DNA of 64,000 bases from Epiperipatus broadwayi (lineage: Eukaryota > Onychophora > Udeonychophora > Euonychophora > Peripatidae). Positions within the stretch are counted from its first letter, which is position 1. Every line of letters begins with the position of its first letter. Below the pieces are notes generated by a model. It worked only from the letters and a program-made list of their open reading frames with translations, was not told where the DNA came from and did not search any database. Location of the stretch: positions 3,034,710 to 3,098,709 of the forward strand of contig JAQFVV010000064.1 in the NCBI GenBank assembly GCA_028023455.1, read 5' to 3'. Of this stretch, positions 56,822 to 64,000 are shown piece by piece. Made by a program: the position numbers and the translations under genes.

Positions 56822-57156
56822 ATAGACAGTCTTCAACTTTCATGCATTCTACTTTTATATAATTCACTATTTCATATAAAGGGCAATTAAAAAGGACACA
56901 GGGTGTTATGGAACTTTTTATCAAGAAAAGAAACAGAAGAGTACAATTCAACTATCTCTTGATAAATTTATAAACAAAACACTGGATACTAATCAATAAA
57001 GTGTTATTTACATATATGCCAATACATCTCATTAAAAAATAAATATTTTAAAAACACTTTTTGATGTTTTTTTTAATATTGCTCTAATTTCATACATTTC
57101 AACTTTTGTACACATTTCAGGAACCAATTAGGTATAAAAGTCAAGAATCACCTGTA
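56822..57156. mobile_element. pogo/Tigger-like MITE, copy 1
   Basis: About 335 bp with imperfect inverted ends: GACAGTCTTCAACTTTCATG on the left, and on the right (- strand) ACAGGTGATTCTTGACTTTT, each preceded by TA. The CAG-N-GA.TCTTGACTT end and TA target are typical of pogo/Tigger-type Tc1/mariner MITEs. A related, inverted copy is at 63338-63633. No transposase. Confidence 0.7.
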
Positions 57157-57159
57157 TAA

Positions 57160-57391
57160 GCATTTTTAAATGTTTTATCAGAAAAGATTAATTAATACAT
57201 AAATTCAGTGTTCTATTATAGAGAGCATTTAATTTGCTGAGCATGGTTTCAATCTGTAGGATCGGACAGATCATCTGCTGTAGATCTGACTATGCAAATT
57301 TAAAACATGCTTGGCAAATTAAAGGCTCTTTATAATAGAACATTGAATTTATGTGTTAATTTATCTTTTTTGGTAAAACATTTAAAAACAC
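57160..57391. repeat. Foldback element, 80-bp arms
   Basis: Arms 57160-57239 and 57312-57391 are inverted copies (TTTTTAAATGTTTTA, GTTCTATTATAGAGAGC), with a 72-nt loop containing GATCGGACAGATC-like inverted pieces. It abuts the pogo-like MITE. A GAAACCATG on the - strand in the loop recalls family B, but a full hammerhead cannot be drawn. Confidence 0.82.
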
Positions 57392-57931
57392 TTACATGTA
57401 GAATTAATTGTGAATTGTAATTATTTGATAAACATTACTTTACCTTCAATTATGCTAATCCTTTCAACTTTATGCAAACAATTAACATAACTAAACTGAG
57501 GTTTAAATTATAAAAATAATTTTTCATATGTGTAGACTTTAGATTGAAGAAAATTTAAACCAAATAAAATTACCTTTTTATATATTATTATTAACATTAT
57601 TTTTAAAATAACTATAATAATAGCATTTTAAAAATAATGAAATTATCATGTGTAATATATTTTTAAAAAGCACACATTTCTGATTCTACTACATAATGCA
57701 CAAAAAACATTTTTTAAGTATTTATTATTAAATATATATTTTCTTGAATGTAAAATATGTCATTTTTAGAATTATATTATTTTTAAATAAATAAAAATGT
57801 TTTTCAAACTAAAAAATGTAATTGTAGAAATAAATAAAAAACATATCTTTCTGCTCTAAGAAGTTAATGTAAAAATGTCATAACAATTTTTGCAAGATGG
57901 AACTTGAAATTTAATTCTTTCTTACATTTAA

Positions 57932-58117
57932 TTAATCCTGCCCTCTAGGAACAAAAGGAAAAATTAAATACATGTTCACTTTGGTTCCATTGGAACTGTT
58001 TAATGCAAAATTATCAAAATCTACAGGCGTATTCTGATTCAATGCTGCACCATGACTTAGTAATACAATGTCATCAAGGGTGCAGTTTAAAAGTCTTTCA
58101 AGTTGCCGAATTTTCAA
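57932..58117 (-). CDS. Unidentified coding-like stretch, possible exon or pseudogene fragment
   Basis: A 61-codon frame with balanced, protein-like composition unlike the neighbouring A+T-rich frames: LERLLNCTLDDIVLLSHG, NQNTPVDFDNF and VNMYLIFPFVP. The alternation of a Leu-rich helix, a 'DDIVLLS.G..L....P' turn and a final hydrophobic strand resembles a ubiquitin-like fold, but I do not recognise the protein. Upstream the frame is closed by TAA at 58118-58120. Reading past a one-base shift gives DDKIIEN, which would fit the same domain and follow TTCTGTAG, a possible splice acceptor at about 58130. No ATG start: the frame opens with TTG. It could be an exon with a sequencing error, or a decayed retrocopy. 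Function unknown. Confidence 0.35.
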   Translation of the reverse strand: MKIRQLERLLNCTLDDIVLLSHGAALNQNTPVDFDNFALNSSNGTKVNMYLIFPFVPRGQD

Positions 58118-58120
58118 TTA

Positions 58121-59275
58121 TTTTGTCATCTACAGAATTTTTTTGAAATTAATATATTAGAATTAAACATATACGATTTTATCATTAATTACAAAATAAA
58201 AAAGTGGCAATTTATCTCAATAAGTGGTTGATTGAAATTTGTGACCTCTCTTATTAAACACCTCTTCAAGAAAATTAAAGAAAATTTAGAAATGAAAGTG
58301 TTATGTTAATATTGTATATATTCAAAAACATATTGGTAAATGTAATAATATAGTTAAAGAATAAGCACAATTTAAAGCTGTTAATTTTAAATAATTGGAA
58401 ATTATAATTAAAACGTAAATTTGGATCATTAAATTTAATGGTATATATACAAAATATATATTGTTAATAATAATTATTTAAGTTTTGGATATGAAATTTT
58501 ATGATAGCTCTTATAATCAATAAATATTATATATGTTTATTATATTATGTAATTATACCATTTTTATAGTCTTTTCTATATATGAAACCTAATCATACTC
58601 TGCATGGTTTAATGCATGAGTACGAATCAGAATGGAGCTTAAGATTCGTGGATCTGTTCTCTTCTGTCATTTCAGAGTTCTTATGAACACTCAAACAATA
58701 AACGCCATTTTGTTATTTTATTATTAATGTATAAGGAGACTGAAAAATGACCACAGAAGGAATTTGCTATATTATCATTAATTGATGAAATCATCAGACG
58801 CAAGTCATTAAGTTTTCTAAATGACTGAAATCTAGTCAAAAACGTGATTATATTTTTTTAAAAAAGAAAACGATTATCTTTTGTCACTTTTTATCAAAAC
58901 TGATTTAAAATTATAATTTGTATAATATATTAACATTATGAACAATTTTTAATTAGATTGATTATCTATTGTTAAATGAAAGATTATGTATTGGTGAATT
59001 ATGTACATCCTTATTTGGCTGTAAAGGCAATTATTTATCCATTGCTTTATATGTCTGTAAACTTACCTTCTCACTATCTCATCCACGTGTGCCTTCCACA
59101 TGACTAACAACCTATCTATTTACCTAAATATAAACTTATCTTTCAGATTAATTCACATACATAGTTACTTATAATTTGAATATTTGTGTTATGGATGGCA
59201 GCACATCCATTACCACAGTACAAATTGCTACTGGTTATAAACTTTTAATGAGTTCATTTCATGCTAGTTACACAT
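58121..59275. other. A+T-rich DNA, nothing recognised
   Basis: No gene-like frame or named repeat. Confidence 0.4.
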
Positions 59276-59320
59276 TTATATATATATATATATGTGTGTG
59301 TGTGCGTGCGTGTGTGTACC
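59276..59320. repeat. (TA)n(TG)n microsatellite
   Basis: TATATATATATA followed by TGTGTGTGTGCGTGCGTGTG. It lies inside an open frame (59176-59460) which I therefore do not accept as coding. Confidence 0.95.
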
Positions 59321-59460
59321 TGGATAACATTTCATGTATATATACTGTAACCCAAAGCTCAAGTTGCAATCACATAGAAGGAAAAGATGGTCAGTTGAGA
59401 TGCGTCCATTTATGTGGAATGCTTTTGATATTGGTTGCGTACTTACAAAAAGTAAATTAA

Positions 59461-61885
59461 AATGAATGCATATTTATTTTTCACATAAAATAAATAATAC
59501 TGTATTAACTATTCCACAATTTAATGATATTTTAAAATTTAAGAATAATAAATTTCTCAGGGTATTCTTATAAATGTATAATAAATCTCTTGTGTAAAGA
59601 ACTATTTTGATACAAATTAATATTCATTTTTTAAATAGGGCTAGCAAATTAACTCTTTCTCAGTTCTAAATTAAATATAATGTTCAATTAATTAATTCTC
59701 AGGGTTATTAAGTAAATTAATATTAATCATTTTATTTTTAAAATGTATAGATTTAAAGTTTATTAAATTATTCTAGGTATGACGAATGTAAAAAGGAATT
59801 TTATGAACATTACCCTATCTTAGTAATTTGTATTTCAGGTAGCAATAATATTAATAAATGGTATATATAAATTTAATAAATGAATATAAAAATATGTTTT
59901 ATTTCAACAATGTGTAAAGACGATTTCAATAATGACAAACAGATATATTTAAATATAACAATTGCTTTATTATAAAATATCAAGTATATAAACAAAATAA
60001 AGTTATAAGTGAATAATAAACGTAATTTAATAATAAAATTTTATAACAATTTTAAAAATATTATTGTTTATTCTTCAACTAATCTTGGGTTATGATTATA
60101 GGCATAATTCTAAAGTATTGTAACGCCATAGCAATCTATTGGAGAGGGTTGAACAGTATTAAGTCAAAATCTAAACTTATTTACAGGAGGGTAAGAATGT
60201 TTTATAAAGTCCTTAATTATTTTTGTACAATAGTTATTAGATTATTAACCTCATTCTATAAAAGCTGGCTAGTTTTTTCACTCTTATGGAGTAAGCAAAA
60301 TTATTTACTTAGTTCTCCTAAATGCTATACAAAATGCATTGCTTCATTCGATATGATATTCATATCTTTTACTAGAATGATTTGCTTTACTTCTTATATT
60401 ATATTTGAAACTTAAATACTTAATTAGGAGTATACCGCAACTAACAAATATGATTTAGTTTCTTAATAAGTCTGCTTTATTGTATATTATAGCATTTCAA
60501 ATTCTACAATTCATAGGCATTATAAAGAAAAATATTCTATAGTAATTTAATCATCTATTTGGGATGTTCAGATACTTATTAATCTGAGGCTGAATTCAGG
60601 ACTATAAAACATAAAGTCAATTAAACATGAATGGCTTTACTAAAGTTTATAAGTTAGTTTAACTAAATTACAGTAATAATAACTATAAACTAAATAGTTC
60701 AACATTTAAGTGATTCCTCAAATATGTAATCCTACATTCACAAATGGTTGAGAATTATTCTGTGGAAATTTTTTTTTTTTTTGCAGAGCATTCCAATATT
60801 TAAAATATACTTGCAATACATTAATTTATGGACTAAACATTAAATAAGAACCGAATGTTATTCCTTTCATGGGTTTAAATCCTTAGTAACAATATAATCA
60901 TTTTAAGAAATTTAATAAAGAACATTTAGTAATTCTCTCAGAATTGTATAATTAGCACATTAATCAATTTTAGAATGTCTGCTGATCAATTTATGATGAT
61001 TATCATATTTTTATATTATGGTATTCATAATCATAAATCCATTATTATAGAACTAAAATTGAATTGTAGTTTTATATAAAGAGAGTGGTTTAATCCTTTA
61101 GAAAACAATTTCAGACTAATATCCTTATTGTTGGCATTTATGATGTATTTAAAGACAATATATTACTAATTCTTTGGTTTAAATACACTTAATTTAATTT
61201 GTTATATAGTTCCAGCCATTTTAACAATTTATAAGATCTAGCAAATAAATAATAATCCATAGACCAAATTAACTTTGTTGATTTTCATTAAGAGTTAAGA
61301 ATTTTCTTCATATTGTATACAGTTTTAACTTTCATTAATCCATAGTGAGATAATCTGTATAATATCCAAGCAAGTTATTTCACAATTATTTTGAAAAAAC
61401 AGACAAATGATTTGATTGGTGCTATAATGAGCATTCCATAAGCAATTTTTCAAAATTCCATTAATAGTTGAAGGTAGTAAATTAGATTTTCTTTAAAATG
61501 GTATTAGTAATAATCATTATTGTTGGTGTAATTGTTTATCCATTTTAGTTTGAGGAGATGTATTTTGCCAGCTAGGCAAAATGTCAAAAGTGAGTTTGTT
61601 TACTCAGCCATTCTAGAGATGATATTTCCTATTTTAAAATTTAATTCAACAAGATCATGGATGCACCATAGTTTTACCAAAGCTGGTTTAATTTTGCCAA
61701 GAGGTCATATATATAGCCTCAGGTCAGTGGGTATCTTAATTAGCCACCATTACCCACATCTCTTTAGCTCTTTTAAGTTTTTCCAAGAAAAAAAATGTCC
61801 ATTGCTATGGTGATATAGAAAAGCTGTCGATCATAAATTGTCTAGGTTTATTCTGAGTGCATAAATTTCCAGACATTGAATAAAA
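59461..61885. other. A+T-rich DNA, nothing recognised
   Basis: Open frames at 60092-60415 and 61532-61813 (+) reach 93-107 codons but show no domain, and their codon use follows the background. Confidence 0.4.
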
Positions 61886-61890
61886 TGAGA

Positions 61891-61910
61891 TGATGATGAT
61901 GATGATGATG

Positions 61911-61990
<80 letters not shown>
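61891..61990. repeat. (GAT)n(AAT)n microsatellite
   Basis: About seven GAT units followed by nearly thirty AAT units. GAT tracts end the RTE copies here, so this may be an expanded RTE tail, but no RTE coding precedes it. Confidence 0.97.
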
Positions 61991-61992
<2 letters not shown>

Positions 61993-62305
61993 CAAATATT
62001 TAATATTGTACCTTAATTTAAATTATTTTTTAAAAAAATATTTTCTACAATCACTTTTAACAACTAAAAATGTATAATGTCCCTTCAATGTTCTCAGATA
62101 TTTTATTTAAATAAATTCATTTTAATAAATATCTTTTTGTTTGAATAATAATATAATCCCCCAAAATAACTTAATTTACTAGTTTTACATTTATAAATTT
62201 TAAAATTGACAAAGTTTTAAACATACAGAAATTTCGTGCACCCACACACACACAAATATATATATTTTAAATGGATTGTTAGGTTTACTATTTTAGCTAA
62301 TTATA

Positions 62306-62514
62306 ATAATAACTGTAACTTAGTCCACTGCACATGCGCTTTATAGATCGAACGCTAATTATAATGAATACTCTCCTTTCCAAACACAATATAAAGTTTT
62401 TTAAAAGATAGAATGGATCTTTTTTTTGTCTTTGGAAAGGAGAGTATTCATTATTATATAATTAGCGTTCGATCTACAAAGCGCATGCGCACTGGAGTAA
62501 CCTACAGTTATTAT
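62306..62514. repeat. Foldback family D, second copy
   Basis: Arms about 62306-62385 and 62430-62514 are inverted copies (ATAGATCGAACGCTAATTAT, GAATACTCTCCTTTCC), related to 39116-39385 (CACATGCGCTTT, GAATACTCTC). The loop is about 45 nt. Flanks are TA-rich and no clear target duplication can be read. Confidence 0.88.
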
Positions 62515-62999
62515 AATTTATAAAAAACATCTCTTTAATTAATGTAATCTCAGGTGTAATTATCATAATATAGTTATTGTAAAACTGTTTCAAATATTCT
62601 ATTTTATTATGTTTGATTTAGTGTATTGTATTTTGTATATTTTTCTATAATATCAATTTTATGTGTGTGTTTTTTGTGTGTACATAAAATTCAACTGTGC
62701 TTTTCAAACAAAAAATAAAATAACACAGACACACATATTTTACATATGCATTGATTAATAAAATCTGCTCAAAGACATCTTTAAAATATTTTCTAAAAAT
62801 GTATATTCTCTTAGGCAGTATTATGAGAGACTTTTAAATTTCATTTTTGATCATATTATCTGCTATCTGACCAATAACAGTGGCGGATTTACTTTGTTTA
62901 ATAGTAAAGAAAGCCAATAAAATTTTTATAGTTTTTTTGCTATATTAATGAATTATAATGGTAAATATTTGGTTACAATATATATATATTGTGAGAAAA

Positions 63000-63290
63000 C
63001 TAACCGATGTTACTGACATCATTGAAAAAATTATAAAACTGAAGTGGAGTTAGACAGGATATATTGTTAGAAAGAGATGATAACTGATGGACAGTTGAAA
63101 TCTTAAACTGAATTTCAAGAGATTTAAGAAACCTATAAAGAGACCACATGTGAAATGGATGGATGAAATAAGGGAGTGTACTGAGAAGATGTGGAGAAGA
63201 GAGGCTAGAGATTGGAGAAGATAGATTGAACTTGGAGATACTTTCATCCTGCAGTGGATCAGTAATGGTTGAAAATAATGTTAATGATAT
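63000..63290 (+). pseudogene. RTE LINE 3' end, 5'-truncated
   Basis: Reads TDVTDIIEKIIKLKWS, then RPHVKWMDEIRECTEKMWRR and an ILQWISNG-like end, close to the fragment at 15.8 kb and better preserved. It ends at GGTTGAAAATAATGTTAATG. Confidence 0.78.
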
Positions 63291-63337
63291 ATTGCTACCT
63301 TTATGGGATTACTATCTAGGATATTCCTACTCTGCAT

Positions 63338-63633
63338 ATACAGATGGTCTCAATTTTCATACCTAATTGATTCCTGAAGTGTGTATAAAAATTGAAATAT
63401 ATGAAACTAGAACAACATAAAAAACCCATCAAAATTTGTTTCTAAATTTTTTATTTATTAATGAGATGAATTAGCATATACATAAATAACATTTTCTTGA
63501 TTAGTAACCAGTGTTTTCTTTATAATTATCAAGAGATAGTTGAATTGTACTCTTCTTTTCTTAATAAAAAGTTCCATAAAATGCTGCATCTTCTTTTATT
63601 ACCCTTCATATGAAATAGCGAATTGTAAGAAAG
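63338..63633. mobile_element. pogo/Tigger-like MITE, copy 2 (inverted relative to copy 1)
   Basis: Matches the reverse complement of 56822-57156: ACAGATGGTCTCAATTTTCA end, GATAGTTGAATTGTACTCTT and AAAAAGTTCCATAAAATG. The far end is replaced by the family B retrozyme from about 63634. Confidence 0.72.
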
Positions 63634-63912
63634 TAGAATAGTAAGAAAATCATATCTTGTGACTTAACTTAATAAACTTGTATTATAAATCTAATATAAT
63701 GAGAATGCTAATAACTCTAAATGAGAGCCATTAACTTGAAACCAATTTGGGGATATGGATAATTCAAGATAGAGATTTTAAATGCTTTCACTTGTGGCAT
63801 TTATTGGGCAAGCTTGTTTAGAGCTATTAGCACGCTCATTATATTATATTTGTAATACAAGCTTATTAAGTTAAGTCATGTGATATATGACTTGATTTTC
63901 TTACTATTATGG
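63634..63912. mobile_element. Retrozyme family B, diverged foldback copy
   Basis: Arms about 63634-63722 and 63819-63912 are inverted copies. The middle matches family B (ATAGAGATTTTAAAT, GAGCTATTAGCACGCT, AAGTCATGTGATATATGACTTG against 29340-29470). The hammerhead at about 63725-63775 is degraded to GAAACCAAUUUGGGG without a CUGAUGA. Confidence 0.75.
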
Positions 63913-64000
63913 TTTTGCTCTTCATGCTTTGGTGATGTCATATTGCTAAGGCTATTAATATACGGTGTAGCTGAAGTTTGTTCAGTCTGATATATAACGG

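Noticed and set aside
57240-57300. Hammerhead in the foldback loop (GAAACCATG with CAGATGA)
   Set aside because: Core base U4 is wrong, two extra bases follow stem II, and stem I does not pair.
59176-59460. 94-codon frame
   Set aside because: Runs through a (TA)n(TG)n microsatellite.

Overview
This window looks like intergenic (or large-intron) DNA from an invertebrate animal. It is strongly A+T-rich, has no prokaryotic-style operons, and long stretches hold no open frame above about 100 codons. I found no confident host protein gene, rRNA or functional tRNA. Almost everything recognisable is a mobile element: non-LTR retrotransposons (LINEs), a Penelope-like element (PLE) remnant, tRNA-headed SINEs, pogo-like MITEs, and many foldback (inverted-repeat) elements. 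The species cannot be named from this sequence; PLEs together with hammerhead-carrying repeats suggest a metazoan.

Layout. 1-3.3 kb: A+T-rich DNA with a retrozyme end and a perfect 69-bp-arm palindrome. 3.3-10.5 kb: one old RTE-type LINE on the + strand, shattered by nested insertions (a retrozyme dimer, several foldback elements, and a second LINE on the - strand at 6.9-9.6 kb). 12.2-13.3 kb: a foldback complex with a 309-bp spacerless palindrome. 14-16 kb: retrozyme, two tRNA-headed elements and an RTE 3' end. 18.7-24.8 kb: the best preserved element, a two-ORF LINE on the - strand (Gag-like ORF1, then endonuclease plus reverse transcriptase ORF2), broken by small tandem duplications and frameshifts. 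27.5 kb: SINE. 28.7-29.5 kb: retrozyme family B with 271-bp inverted arms. 29.5-30.9 kb: LINE remnant and retrozyme. 33.8-35.3 kb: PLE remnant flanked by inverted repeats. 36.0-36.8 kb: the best retrozyme copy. 39-44 kb: foldback element, retrozyme scrap and two minisatellites. 44-51 kb: nothing recognised. 51.1-56.1 kb: SINEs, RTE fragments and retrozymes. 56.8-64 kb: MITEs, foldbacks, microsatellites and one unexplained short coding-like stretch at 57.9-58.1 kb.

The most interesting content is a set of dispersed repeats (family A, about nine copies) that carry a recognisable type I hammerhead ribozyme: CUGAUGA core, short stem II, GAAAC, a 2-bp helix III closed by UA, a GUC cleavage site, and a two-part stem I. 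Most copies are bounded by 12-15 bp target-site duplications, contain tandem units of about 450 bp, and then switch abruptly to an inverted partial copy. Other foldback families with no visible ribozyme have 13-14 bp target-site duplications too. This fits non-autonomous retroelements ('retrozymes') copied from self-cleaved, probably circular RNA by the machinery of a PLE or LINE, both of which are present here as remnants. Hammerhead retrozymes are known from plants and animals; the foldback architecture, the shared breakpoint and the number of families in one locus are what deserve follow-up.
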